A DNA stretch of 64,000 nt, taken from Symbiodinium microadriaticum (lineage: Eukaryota > Sar > Dinophyceae > Suessiales > Symbiodiniaceae). Every line of letters begins with the position of its first letter. The stretch's first letter is position 1. Shown piece after piece: positions 37,614 to 50,221 of the stretch. Below the pieces are notes generated by a model, which worked only from the letters and a program-made list of their open reading frames with translations, had not been told where the DNA came from and did not search any database. Location of the stretch: assembly GCA_001939145.1 (NCBI GenBank), contig LSRX01000782.1, positions 105,407 through 169,406 of the forward strand, written 5' to 3'. A program made the translations under genes and the position numbers.

Positions 37614-37829
37614 CCACCACCACCACCTCCGCCACCACCACCATCTAGTACGCAGTACTTAGTACTTACGTTGTACGTAGTACCTACGTCGTCGTGCGTA
37701 GCACGTAGTACGTAGGAGCAGTAGGAGCAGCAGTAGTAGCAGGGAAAGTAGAGGTACTTTTTTCCTCCCGCCTGGCTAGGACGAACCTACGATGCAGGGT
37801 AGCAGCAGTCGTGGTGGTGCTGCTGGCAA

Positions 37830-37860
<31 letters not shown>

Positions 37861-37986
37861 CGTAGTAGCAGCAGCAGCTGCAGCAGCGGCAGCAGTAGCA
37901 GTACCAGTAGCCGTGGCAGTAATAGTCGCAATGGTAGTGATGGTGGTGGTGGTGGTAGCAGTAGCAGAAGCAGTAGCAGTAGCAGC

Positions 37987-38018
<32 letters not shown>

Positions 38019-38021
38019 CAG

Positions 38022-38063
<42 letters not shown>

Positions 38064-38141
38064 CAGTAATATTAGTAGTACTACTTAGTAGTATTAGTGG
38101 TAGTAGTAGTAGAAGCAGAAGCAGAAGCAGAAGTAGAAGTA

Positions 38142-38182
<41 letters not shown>

Positions 38183-38210
38183 CGTAGTAGTAGTAGTAGC
38201 AGCAGCAGCG

Positions 38211-38253
<43 letters not shown>

Positions 38254-38290
38254 AACTACTAGTACTAGAACTCGTAGCAATAGAGCTACT
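37350..38290. repeat. Compound GTA/AGT/AGC/ACT repeat region
   Basis: A degenerate GTA-based region (37350-37500) is followed by pure AGT runs (about 37550-37612), a GTAC-rich palindromic stretch, and a long AGT/AGC/AGTGGT field ending in ACT repeats (about 38210-38252). It abuts the 5' end of the large lipoxygenase exon, so the remaining N-terminal exons, if present, lie beyond it. Confidence 0.95.
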
Positions 38291-38299
38291 CATAGAAGT

Positions 38300-41200
38300 A
38301 CGTAGTAGCAGGTAGAGCTATCAGTAGTTGTGCCATCTCTGACATTCAAGTCATGAGGCATATGGACATAGAGGTCCCAGGTCCAATACGTGGGGTAGAG
38401 CTGCCACATGCACGTGTACATGACGAAACATGACCTGAGGGCATGGTGCACAGGAGATTGGGGCGCCGACACGAGAGAGTCAGAAGGGCTATCGACCAAT
38501 CTAAGCCTTCGGCATTGGAATGAGGCACACCAAAGCTGCCAGAAAGAAGCCCACGCTGAGGAATGTAAAGGCGAGGACAGCAACGGCGAACACAACAATG
38601 GCAGCACACGGATAGCACAATGCACCAGGGCAACAGAAGTACTTGTTGTTGTAACCAGGATTCGGCCTCAGGTTGCTTCAACTCATGTTGGATCACACCG
38701 AAGCACATACGCTTGCAGAGCAACTTTCGCGATTTTCCAGAATGAGACCAGTACCAAGCGGCTGAACCAGTGGCCAGCTTGGAATCTCATCAGCACTGTT
38801 CTGTAGCAGCTTGCGCTGCTCGCCCTTTTCGGCGTCCACTGCCATGTGGCTTTGCTACCCACTGACACCAACACCAGCTGCTTCTTGGGTCTTTGAGCCA
38901 GAAGCGGTGCCATCCGAAAACAAGTTGAAGGCCTATATCTGGGCTCACGTCCAAGCGCGGGCTCCGACAATAGACCCAGGAAATGAACGTTGCAACAGCT
39001 ACTGACAGCCTCAAGACACAGATGCACTCAACGTGGGCAACACAGCATCAAAGAACATCAAAGACGAGCACAGAAACACACGAGCAGGATGCAGCACTCC
39101 TGCCTGGAGCTGCTCGTGGGCGCCAAGCCACAAGGCGCGCGAGCAGGATCTTTCCGTGAGGCCACGGGGATTGGATTGGATGCCCAGATTCTTTGGGGAG
39201 GAAGCTACGCTATTCTTGTCACACAGCTGCACCTTCAAATGGTGCCTTTGGCCAACCATGTCGAAAGCTCCAGCGCTCTCCGTCGCATGGCGCAAGGCTG
39301 CTGGGTGCTCCTGATTTCTCCTGGCCGTGCCTACAGCATTTTCCAAAGTATTTTCCCAAGTGGCCTTTCATCATGAGTGATTCTTGGTTTTTGTGGCATG
39401 ACATGCATCGGCGACATGTAAGTCATGGACACAAGAAGCAAGAGAAAATGGCCAGCTTGGGAGAGGGTCAGCGTATGACACACGTCACAAGCACAACTCC
39501 TGCTTATGTCGAGTGCAGAGCAAGACTGGCGTGTGTGCAAGACTGGGCAACACTGAGGACAACACATTTCGGCCACCCCCCGGCTGTCCCATGGCTGCCA
39601 AGTACCTCGCATTACAAGTGATGCTTGGTCTTGAGCCCGTCCGATGCCACCCTGTGCCGGAAGCTGAAGGCCAGGTCAAAGCGCACGAAAACAAGCGTCA
39701 TCTAAGGCACTTGAGTTGCTCGATCTTCTTGAACTCGCCACGCTTGTCGCGATCGAGAAAGTAAAAGCCACCAAACCTGACATTCCGCCCACTCAAATCA
39801 CGAGGAATGTGAGCATTTGGCCAAGAAGCTCGATCAGTTGGCGAGTTAGTTCATTGGTCACCTGTCGGTGAGTCTGCGAAAGGACGGCTCCATGTGGCAT
39901 CCTGTGTGGATATTAAACTGTCTGCTGTGTGCATTGGAAGGTCCCGGGTCATCTCTGTCTGTGACTGCTCCGACGCCCTGTTGTATCATTGTTGATCTAT
40001 GCTTAGGTCATACACCATCTTGACGAACGGGACTAGGTAGTTGCGATTGCAGCCCAGCCCGTCGGAGAAGCATGCTCGGAGACTCGTGTTGAAGGGTCAA
40101 GGAGATTTCAAGCCACCAAGACTATTCAGGAATCCACGCAGAGTGCACCAGCTCGGACCTGATCTCCCCATTTGTTAACCAGCGGCATCGAGGCCTTGCA
40201 GAGTGCTGCGAGGGCGCAAACACAGGAAAATGATTCCAAGTGTCGGGCATCGTCCAAGAAAACTGTCAGTTGTTTTCCACCCGGCCTTTGCAGTCTAAAC
40301 CCTTTTCAAGCTCTCTCACAGGTTGGTACGGAAAGCAAACTGGCATTTCAGGCTGTGACGGACAAAAAGTCTTCCCTGTCTTTCTCTCAACTTCACCTTC
40401 GATTGCCCTGGCAGTCTGGCTTCAAAGTGAGAAAGCAAAGTGAAGCTTGTCAAAGCACAGGACCCGCCTTTGCAAGCCAAGTGGTGTGGTGGCCTGGCAT
40501 GTGAAGGATGCCGCGGTTCGCAGCAGCCACTGCTGCTGTCTGTACATGGATCAGTACGTTGGTTTCCAGGAACTCGATCATGGCTCCAATGTTCCACACG
40601 AAGCAAGCCCTGCTATCCCGGTATCGGTCGGCACGAGTTGCAAATACCGTGAACTATCCCCATCACCACATGTCCGGCTACCGAAAGTTATAGTAAGGTG
40701 CCCAGAACTGGGCAGTCTCAAAACTGGCTTGGCTTGACTTGGCCGCAGGTCCGATCTTGTTTCGGGTTCTGATCGTACTTGTGATCATCTGGGGGCTGTT
40801 TGCAATAGTGCTAGCACATACAAATCAACAATAACCTACAGCATGCGCTTTTGCAACTTGCACTCGCTCAACGCAGGCAATCAAAGCCTCAGACAAGTTC
40901 TCTCCGGTTTAGTGCTCTCTGCAGCCTTGCCATCTGTGCAATGACACCGATCAGCATGTTTCTCTGTGCCCGTACTCATAGTAAGATCGTAACGATGAAA
41001 CATGCGCAGGTGATTAAATGACTACTGCTAACTCGCCTGCAAGCTGCTACAGTAGCTGCAGTCAACAAGAAGACTCAAGCCTACGTGCGATCCAGGTTCC
41101 AAATCGCAGTGGCCTTGCCCTTGCCGTTACAGAGCACTGGATCAGCTCCCGGGCTGCAACCACTTCGTGTTCTCACGGCATTAAGGCACAATAGTCGAAT

Positions 41201-41980
41201 TGCTTCGTTGCACGCTTTTTGAAAAGATCATAACAGTCACCTCTCTTCCGTGTTGGTCCCCCCGAACATCTTGGCTGCACTAGAAAGTCGAACTTTCGCC
41301 CCTTCCAACAATCCAGGAACCCGGCTATGGCATTGTTGGAGCTGCGCCGTCACTTGCTACCAACTTCAAGACGCAAGCCCCCTTTCAGCCGCCTCTGACA
41401 CTTACAGGGACGCTCGACACGTCTGCCTGTCAGCTCTGCCTGCTCCACCGCTCTACCAGCATTCAAAAGTGACAAATGATCAACAAATGACCACAGAAGT
41501 CACAAGTCACAACGAAAGATCATACGTCTCTACCAGTCGCCCACATGCTAGACTACCTCGAGCCAACAAAAATCTCTTGGCAGCAGAGCTCGTCCATTGC
41601 TCGTGTTCCCGGTCCAAGATCAAGCCATTTCACAACCAGAAGCCCCCTTCTGCAACGAGGGGCAGCATGTTTGACGTGAGAACATCCATTTTGCAAGCGG
41701 ATGATATGAGAACTCGCATATTACAACTGGACGACCTGAGAAAACACACTTTGCAGCTGGTCTCTGTTACGTCGCTCCCTGTCCCTCTTGGGTGTTCAAG
41801 AGTTACTTTGAGGACGAAATGGAACCTTACACTTCAGGGCCTGCTATTCTATACTGTATTACGTAAAGTGACCCAAATACTTTTCTAGGGTTCGCGATCG
41901 CAATGAGCATAGTAGCGATATTTACCATGATAAAACTGATCATATATGATAATCATAGAAGTAAACATAGTAGTATTACT
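38300..41980. other. Stretch without a recognised gene
   Basis: Minus-strand frames look protein-like at about 40540-40660 (CFVWNIGAMIEFLETNV then LIHVQTAAVAAANRGIL) and, less so, at about 39050-39300 and 38800-38960. They could be N-terminal lipoxygenase exons or another gene, but I cannot place them in any family. The plus-strand ORF at 41250-41888 is discussed under rejected items. Confidence 0.4.
40520..40665 (-). CDS. Unidentified coding-like stretch
   Basis: The minus-strand frame reads TRADRYRDSRACFVWNIGAM then IEFLETNVLIHVQTAAVAAA. The pattern suggests part of a membrane or alpha-helical protein. No family is recognised, and limits are set by stops and possible splice sites only. Confidence 0.35.
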
Positions 41981-41984
41981 GCTA

Positions 41985-41992
41985 GTAGTATA

Positions 41993-42061
<69 letters not shown>

Positions 42062-42063
42062 TG

Positions 42064-42100
<37 letters not shown>

Positions 42101-42141
42101 AAGAAGAGGAAGTAGCAGCAGCAGTAGTATTAGTAGTGGTA

Positions 42142-42177
<36 letters not shown>

Positions 42178-42211
42178 ACAGCAGGAGTAGCAGCAGTAGC
42201 AGCAGTAGCAG

Positions 42212-42260
<49 letters not shown>

Positions 42261-42279
42261 TAGTAGTAGTAGCAGTAGC

Positions 42280-42311
<32 letters not shown>

Positions 42312-42382
42312 CAGCAGCAGTTGCAGTAGCAGTAGCAGCAGCAGCAGTAGTGGTAGTGGTAGTGGTGGTGGTAGTGGTAGTC

Positions 42383-42419
<37 letters not shown>

Positions 42420-42524
42420 AAGAAGAGGAAGTAGCAGCAGCAGTAGTATTAGTAGTAGTAATAGTAGTAGTCGTCGTCGTCGTAGTAGTCGTAGTAGTAG
42501 TAATCGAAGTAGTAGTCGTCGTCC

Positions 42525-42620
<96 letters not shown>

Positions 42621-42621
42621 C

Positions 42622-42674
<53 letters not shown>

Positions 42675-42675
42675 C

Positions 42676-42734
<59 letters not shown>

Positions 42735-42746
42735 GAGTAGGAGTAG

Positions 42747-42779
<33 letters not shown>

Positions 42780-42838
42780 GAGTAGGAGTAGGAGTAGGAG
42801 TAGGAGTAGGAGTAGGAGTAGGAGTAGGAGTAGTTGTT
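41985..42838. repeat. Long AGT/AGC/AGG compound trinucleotide field
   Basis: About 850 bases are made of AGT runs broken by AGC, AGG, GTGGTA and GTCGTC variants. One internal block (about 42107-42170) is nearly repeated at about 42420-42485, implying segmental duplication within the repeat. The poly-Ser, poly-Val and poly-Thr ORFs, up to 309 codons, are artefacts. Confidence 0.97.
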
Positions 42839-43288
42839 GTTGTTATTGCAGTAGTAGCAACAACAAAGTGCACCCCCAGGTGCCTGGTGTATGGATGCCT
42901 CTGCACTGGTCATGGGTGTGTGTGGGTGGGGGGGGGATGTTGACGCTCCAAATGAAACTCGTGCAGCTCCTGGCGCGAGCCTGACCAGCCTTCATTTGAT
43001 CTTCTGTCTTGTGCGAATGCTCCGCTTTGCAATGACGTGGGGGCAGACCTCATGCAAGCTGGGTGGCTTTCTGACTTTTCCTTTCCAGGAAATCCTGGAG
43101 ACTTTTTCTAGCTACTTGGCAATGCTTCTGCCTAGTAACTTGAAACTAGTCGTAGACTATAGATTAAAACATACGCACATGGGGAGATCACTGCGCCTAC
43201 TTTTTGTTTCCTCTGGCGGGTGGGGGGTTGGGGGATGATGACGTTCTGTGTTTCCAGATGCAGTAGGAGGCTGTTAGCAGAAGTAATA

Positions 43289-43582
43289 CTCGCGAACATA
43301 CCGAAAGTACCGCGCCTGTCACACGAAACAGGGCCTAAGATAGGATTGATAACCTACCGAAGCAACCCGTCGTGTGACATGCCACATCACGTCATCACAT
43401 GTCCTTTCCTGTCATGTTAAAGCATATCATATCATATCGTCATGTCATGTTATATCTTATCATGTCATGTCAAGTCATCTCTTATCATTTCAGATCGTGT
43501 CATGTCACACGACGGGTTGCTGCAGTAGATTCTCAATCCTATGTTAAACCCTGTTTCGTGTGACAGGCGGTATGTTCGAGAG
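43289..43582. mobile_element. MITE-like long hairpin element
   Basis: Two arms of about 80-95 bases are imperfect reverse complements. The left arm (about 43289-43383) starts with 'gcgaacataccg' and contains 'cgcctgtcacacgaaacaggg' and 'gcaacccgtcgtgtgacatg'. The right arm (about 43500-43582) contains 'catgtcacacgacgggttgc' and 'ccctgtttcgtgtgacaggcgg' and ends 'tatgttcgagag'. The loop is about 115 bases of AT-rich CATGTCATAT-like repeats. The size and terminal inverted repeats suggest a non-autonomous DNA transposon. No clear target duplication is seen. Confidence 0.75.
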
Positions 43583-43599
43583 GGCTACGTTCAAACCTA

Positions 43600-46500
43600 C
43601 TACTGCCCGCGTAAGAGCCTCACCTGGCCGTAAGCGCGACTAGCGTGTCCAAAACTCGAGTTTTAATTAAACGTTTTCAAACCCCAAACGCAGACAACAA
43701 GAATGCCTTCACCAAACAAATCCAAGAGGAAGCCTGTTTCCTGTGGCAGGCGTAGTAGAATCGATGCAAACGGCCGTTTCGAAGGGTCCAATAATCCTCC
43801 CTTTATCCGCAATTGAGGAAGTATACTATCTCGTGTTTCCCCATTACAACAAGGTCGTGAGCACGCATCTTTCGGATGGCTCTGCAAAAATCTAACTTAG
43901 TGTTGCTGGAAGAGTTTCGTGCTAACAGGAAAGGCTAGCTGCCATGGAATGAGCTGCTTGATGTGCACGAGCATTTTGCATGCCTATCGCGCCCAATGCA
44001 ATCTGTCTTCCATGAGCTTGGACACGGCTCTGGTGGTGAAGAGATTCACGTGTGCATCGTTGTCGCCTTCGTTGTGCTACTCGTAGTCATAGTTGTACTA
44101 GTCCAACAAGCAACAGCAGCAGCAAAGCAGCGTTAACGCAAGCAGGGCCCCACGAGTAGTTTACAAGAATCCTGCTTTTTCGCTCCTTCCGAAATTACAC
44201 ACAACACCGAGGTGGCGCAACGGATAGGTGTCACAAAATGCCCCCAGCGGCCCCAGGGCCCCTGGCCAAAGTGGCAGTGGTAGTTTTTGTTCCTTGTTGT
44301 TGTTGTTGTTGTTGATCTGATATGTAAACATCAACGGCAACTGACAGGACAGGACGACGCTGCTGAAGTTGATGCGCTTGGACAGCATGACGTCCAGTGG
44401 ATACCTGGAGTGCATGAGGCTGCCTAGATAGGTACGCCTTCCCTTTAATTGTTCATGTCGGTTAAGGGCTAGTGATGGCACTTGCTGAGAAATATCTTGG
44501 CAGTTGATGTCTTCGCAGTTCCTGCCAGAATCGCTGCAACGCTCACAGGCGCACAAATCAGATGTGAAGATGCTTTGGCACACGAATCCGCAGCCGTGTC
44601 ATGAATCAGCCTGCAGAGCCAACCATCAGGGATGACCTTGTTCCCCCAAGTGTCGTTCTTTGTACATGTATCTTGGCACCAACACACATCATGTGCTGCC
44701 ACCTATGCGCTTCCTCCAGACTGCCGGCAACTAGCTGCACAAATCCTCAAGCATGACTGGAGACAGTGCTTGGGTCCGGGCTTGTAATTGGGGGGAATCT
44801 TCGTCATCTCTTGCTTAGCGATCACATCAATCATGTATTCGGCACCTGGACAGAAAAGAGCTATTGGCTCCAACAGGACAGAACATGCAGCAAACCAGGT
44901 CTAAGTACTGCACGGCATGAGTCCATTGTGGGAATAAGAAGCGCCTCAGAACATCCGTCTACAGGAGCAGCCACGTGCAGGAGTCCCGCGTAATCTCAGG
45001 TGGCAGCAGAGAAGCGCAACAGTTTCGGTACCTCGCTTGCTCAACAAGAAACATCAAGGAACCACTGCCTACATAATTTCACATCGCACGGTGCTGTGAG
45101 GAGCGGCAGGGCTTACAGAACAGAGTCGCGCGCGGCCACCAAGAAGCACAAACACCGCTGACTCACAATCACTTGTCATGCAGCAGCATAAAGTCCCCAG
45201 TGCATTCTACGAACTGCGACGGTGAGGTTCACGCCAGTCATGATTCCCTCGCGTTTCATCGACGCGGAATTGCAGCAGCCTACTTTAAACACCGAGTTGA
45301 GTGCCAGATCACGATGGCTTCTGTCACGAGACTCTTGCCAAGCTGATGTGGAATCCCAGCAGTAGTTGCGAGATCTTCTAGGACGGTCCCGATCAGAGCA
45401 ACGTCCCGCCCAAGTGCGTTGATTCAAGAGATCGGGATCAAGCGCCGGTCGGCGCTCTGCCTACAGAGTTCCAGGCTGCAGTCGGACTCGGCTTGGGTTT
45501 GCTTGAACGGCATATGGGGGTTTTGAGGGGTTACCAGGCAGCACGTCGTGGCAGAGCCGTTTGGTGTGCGATTCCTTTCGATAGACTCATCTCTCAGACA
45601 GGATCCTCAACTCAACATCCCCAGCCAGGCAAAACGAATGCTGTCGGGCAAAATGCCACGCCAAGGAACCTTCCACTCAGCGGGTGCCCAAAGCTTCCAT
45701 GGTCGAGACTTGTCTGCTGGATCTGGCACGTACTCGAAAATCCTTGCTGCAAGTGATTCGGGCTCGTGTATCCCAGAGATTCCCAGAGCCTACATCCCAA
45801 GCCCTGAGGCCAGTTCGTCTCGCCCTCCTGGCAGGGTGGGACGTACTGGCCATGTCCGGCCTTGCGAACAAAGGTGGGCTTTGGCTTGAACTGGGAGTGG
45901 TTTGAAGGACTTGGGGGTCAGACGACGCCCATCACGTCACCTGAGCTTTCGGGAACTCCCATGGGATTTTGAACTTTGAACCTCTGAGAGCTTTGCAAAG
46001 CTTGGTGTGGAAAATCTTCCGTGCCTCTTGCTCAAACAAGCCGCCCATCCCCCACCTCGGCAGGGCGGCGGTCGTCCAGCGGCGATGCCGTTTTTTGCGT
46101 CTGAGGCTTTCGCGCGACGGAGTAGGCCTCGTGCAGCTTTAGGGCATGGCAGGAGGGCCAATTGCCAACTCGTCAGGCCCGAGCAAAAACTCGAAGGCAA
46201 GCAGCTTCCTGCACAGCCTGCAAGGCGCATGTGCTGCCCCTAGGTTTGGAAGTGCTTGACAACCCTGCATGACTCATGCTCGACCGCCTCGTTCACGACC
46301 ACATGCGTGCGCAAAGACGCCGACAAAAGGTTGAGTATGTTGGTGATCACAATGGACTCCTGCGATCATGAACCATGACTTTGCCATCACTTATGTGTAC
46401 TGTCGACAAACACTCCCAAGCCCGATGCATTGGTCGACATGGATGACTTCAGATTTCGATCAATCCAATCCTCAGGAATGTGCAAACTGCAGCATTGACA

Positions 46501-46650
46501 CGCTGCCGCAGAGAGCATGGCTATACCCCTGACCACAGACAGACAGACGGACAGACAGACAGACACACACACACACACAACAAAAAAAACGCACTTGACA
46601 CGATGTGCACAAATTCGCAAGCTTGAACAGACGCCGGGATAGACTTCGCC
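43600..46650. other. Stretch without a recognised gene
   Basis: Several minus-strand frames look mildly protein-like: 43700-43860, 44480-44700 (cysteine-rich, with VCWCQDTCTKNDTWGN) and 45180-45430. None has a recognised family or convincing splice sites. A short GACA/CA tract lies at about 46530-46580. Confidence 0.4.
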
Positions 46651-46669
46651 GCGCTTCAAGAAAAGGGGG

Positions 46670-46815
46670 AGGCTTCACAGGAACGCGTAAGCCGATGGCA
46701 AAGAAGTCGACTGCAGAGCCACCATCAGGTGGTGCAGCTTTCAGCCAGCCCTCCACGGCAGTTCGGATGACTTCAACCTGCAGTTTAGCAGCGCATGCAC
46801 CATGAACGATGACCG
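46670..46815 (-). CDS. Probable dynein exon: between AAA2 and AAA3
   Basis: The minus-strand frame reads VIVHGACAAKLQVEVIRTAV then EGWLKAAPPDGGSAVDFFA. Dyneins have here a helix of type vWSxGgxlxxxsRxxFdxxlR followed by a PP-x-G-x-v-f-D-y-y element. The R, W-L, PP-x-G-G and DFF features and the position just downstream of AAA2 support the assignment. The match is moderate. Confidence 0.5.
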
Positions 46816-47809
46816 CCATGTCATGGACTCAGCAGCTCGGGCGCCTCTTGATGTCTGCTGATACCTCGGGCGCGGAGCAGAAATCAGGTGTACAGCCGTC
46901 TCAATCGCAGTCATTCCCCGACTTGGGTTGTGCCCCCGAGCGAGGCCGGTTTCAGCGCGGCACGACATCCACCTATGTGCATGCCCCTGTTTCGCTTGGT
47001 TCGATCTTGCTGAGGAAAGCAACTGCAAACTGCAGGGACACCTGCGGCACTCACCCCCGCGCTTGCCCGACAGTAGTTACCAGAAAAAACAAGAGTTGGA
47101 GTCTGGACAATTTTGTATTCGCGAAACCATCGGAACTTTCGCGCAAACATATTTGGCTATACGTTGGCTTTTCGAACAATTTTAATTTTGCCTCAAGTTT
47201 AGATCAAACCCAAACCTACCAAATCTAGACTGAACTCCCAATGACCATAACCACCACCAACAAGTTTCATAAGCTTAATAATCAGAAGCCATATGGATTT
47301 TTACAGTAGCGCCTACATACATACATGCATCATGCTCTCTTGCCCGTGCCTGCTCATGCTTGGATCGTTGGCCTTCATCAGCCCTAAGGTCCTAGAGACA
47401 GGTAGACTGCTGGCCAACCTGAATCTGATGGACGAGGACAGCCCGGCAACACACCAGCCTCCACAAACCCAAGCTTCTCTTGCTGAGTTATAGCATTGAC
47501 TTGAACATGCAACGTTCGACTCAACGACGTCTCCAAGCGCATCACTAGCCAAAAGGGTGTCTATAGATCACTGTCGCCACTATGTCCTCAGCAGGCGTCT
47601 TGAAGCCTTGCAGGGCAAGGGCCCGGCCCCGAAACCTTGCTAGGACTGGGGCCCGGGGCCCCCACCGCGTCAAAATATTGATTGATGGTGTCATGTTAAA
47701 GCCGCAAGCCCGGCATTTTGTCATAGTTTACACCAGGGATCAGCTGCAGTCAAACAGCATCGTGCACAGCTGATGCAACGCAACACTGGAGTGACTGAGT
47801 CCCAAACCC

Positions 47810-48280
47810 ATGTCCAAACGCTGCATGTACCACGACTCCACAATTGGTTCCCATCCTGAGCTAGCCAGTGCGACCACGTGAACAAAGGAATTTGGCAAGT
47901 CTACGGGGTCTGCTGAATTTCCAAGGTCCCTCACCCAGATCTGACGTAGAGACGAAGATGATCCCTGCACGTGAAACCTGCCGGCTGCGCAGCAACTGTT
48001 GTGCATCTTTGGTCACCGAGACCGGACCGTCGCGGGGGATGCGTTTCGGAGGCTTTCAACTTCAAACCTGCATCTTTCGCCGTGCCAGTGGGTTGCTGCG
48101 GTGACCGGCAGTTGTCCGGCAAGTAAGACTGGCACACAATGCGGCAGTTGTCAGTCATAGGGACTCGATCCTCGAATATCGAAATGATGCATCCATCCAC
48201 AACACCGCGACCATGTCTGTCGCGCAAGTTTTTCGCTGAGGCCACGTCATTGTTTGCCAAGGTCAGAATCCTGGGCTGCG
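47810..48280 (-). CDS. Dynein heavy chain exons: AAA2, Walker B to sensor region
   Basis: Three short exons are read. About 48245-48278 (acceptor AGCCCAG) gives ILTLANND, matching LTLaNGdr. About 48110-48172 gives DRVPMTDNCRIVCQ, matching rIpM-x-x-x-C-r-l-l-F-E. About 47810-47950 gives IWVRDLGNSADPVDLP, then SFVHVVALASSGWEPIVESW and YMQRL. These match the FEVxDLxxASPATVSRxGMVYxxxxxLGWxPxxxSW block of AAA2. The usual ASPATVSR reads SADPVDLPN, an unusual substitution in a normally conserved loop. Introns between the exons are only about 70-160 bases. Confidence 0.85.
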
Positions 48281-48959
48281 AGCGACGGCAGCAAGCGACT
48301 TAGATGGCGTCTGCATGATGCAAGACAAACTGATTTTGTCTGCTTGGTGCGTACTACCAGTACAGCATGCGACAGTCTTAGGCATCGGCTTTGTTTAGAC
48401 ACGATTCAGCTGCCCTTCCGAACCCAACGCAGGCACTTGCACTCCCAGGCTGTCTTCTTCTACCTGTCGTCGTCTCTCGGCCGAGTGGCGTAGACGGTGT
48501 AATCTGTAAGTAAGCACATGGACATCCTTTCATACCTGATTCATGTCCAGTCCTGAATTATGTGACTATGTCATGTCTGCCTAGGTCTAGTAGCTGGCTG
48601 ACTTGCCGCAGTCCGGAAACCCAAAAAACACACGTGAGATCTACAGGACTTTCGCGTCTAAGGCTTGATTTTGGAGAGGCCCAGAATTACTGAACATGCA
48701 TGCAAAGAAGGACTCTACAATGCTGCAGACCATGTGCCCTGGCAAGCTTCACAGCTTCATGAAGCTAAGTACTAGTGTTGGGCTCGTTGTAGGAGGCACT
48801 GGCTTGGGAAGCGAGAAGGTCAAGACTATTCGCACTGAGTGCGGTTTGAGAGGCACGGAATGCCAAGAAGTGCATGGTAGGGCTACTTCCTGGTATGGGG
48901 CGTGAGTGCCGGCTCACAGGGAGCAGGCAGCCGTCTTGCAGACTGTCTTCAGGGTTGGG

Positions 48960-49115
48960 TGATGGAATCTGTCAGCGACAGCACGGGTTAGACCATGGAC
49001 GCGATCATCGTTGGGCAATGGAAGCTCTGTACTCAGAACGGACTCGACCATGGACTCCATCATGGTTGAGCTATGGATACTCTGTTCTCAGAACGGATTA
49101 GACCAAGGAATATCC
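48960..49115. repeat. Tandem repeat, about 56-60 bp unit, related copy at 51.53 kb
   Basis: The block 'gaccatgga..ccatcatggttg.g.atgga..ctctgt.ctcagaacgga' occurs in tandem from about 48990 to 49110. A related copy, 'catggacgtcatcatggttgggcc', lies at about 51527-51575. It has no coding interpretation. Confidence 0.65.
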
Positions 49116-49462
49116 CTCGCGCGTGGCAATGCTACATATGTTTGGCGCTGCCGAGTCAGACGGTTCGGTACAAAGAATCCAGACAGATGCCCTCATAAAG
49201 CGAAAGGGCCCTCGCGACTTCCCCTCGGACCATCATGAACATGAAATGCCCTCCACACTGTACAAGACTATACAGAGCTTTTCCCGAGTCCTTATCCTTG
49301 CAGGGATCTGTCTCAACTACACCGTGCTTTCCACTTTCCCTAAGTACACTCGTAACAACGACGCCCAAGGACGCGCTCCCGAAAGATGAGCTTTGGAAGT
49401 AAGTGTAGTCGTTGTTTCAATGGGTGCTGCAACTGAATCGGGGAGAAAGAACAATATTACAT

Positions 49463-49464
49463 AC

Positions 49465-49500
<36 letters not shown>
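49463..49500. repeat. (TA)n microsatellite
   Basis: A TA run of about 30 bases. Confidence 0.95.
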
Positions 49501-50221
49501 ATATATTATCTAGATAGATATGATCTCGGTTTCGGGTGCGCCAAACCCTCCCAAACACACCCGATCCTTGTGACAGAGGACACTTCCCAACCACGACTCC
49601 GACTTGAGGTTGTCAATAATGCAACTGTCACGAGGATCGCGTTCCTGACAGGCCCGGTTCTTGTGACGGATGATCTTACAAAGGAACAGGATAAGGATGC
49701 TGCAAACTGCAAACCACACCACACATTCACCACACCTCAGGGGGGGAGAGGAGCGGCATTGGGGGGGGCGGCCGTACCGGATCATACGTGCGCGCAGTCG
49801 GCTCAGAAGCCCACCCACCGGGCTGGTGCTACCTGTCAGAGTGGCCCCTCCTCGCAACGACATCGGGGAATGCAGCCTGATGTTGGAATCTGTAAAAGAA
49901 TTAGACAAGACTGCAGACTTCCAAGCAGCTGTTTGCTTGACTAAGTGCGGCTGAAAAAGTGTCACAGCTTCGCTCATACTGTAGCACGGCGGCGATTGAT
50001 GACTGCGACAGGCTTGCCTGGTCGAACTGACACGTGGTTGGCTTGAACAGAAAGCAATTCGCCTGTTCGCAGCAAGCTGTAGACAATTATTTGAAGGCCA
50101 AGTGCCCATGCACCTTGGTTTTCCGAGATGAAAATCTCTGAGTCGACATTGGATTAACTAATTCTGGAAGTACAGTAGTGGGGTGATCTGACAGGCAAGT
50201 CATGTTCGCTCCACGTCTTCA

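Noticed and set aside
41250-41888. Plus-strand ORF of 212 codons
   Set aside because: No family features. Its end contains three diverged copies of a roughly 28-base repeat, and there is no supporting context.
41946-42984. Poly-Ser, poly-Val and poly-Thr ORFs up to 309 codons
   Set aside because: Trinucleotide repeat translated in different frames on both strands.
44205-44280. Possible tRNA-like word 'gaggtggcgcaacggatagg'
   Set aside because: No acceptor stem pairing or B-box (GGTTCRANYCC) could be found. No tRNA in the window meets basic criteria.
44470-44705. Cysteine-rich minus-strand frame (VCWCQDTCTKNDTWGN)
   Set aside because: Only about 40 residues are cysteine-patterned, the frame switches without clear splice sites and no family fits. 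It is mentioned only as part of the unannotated stretch.
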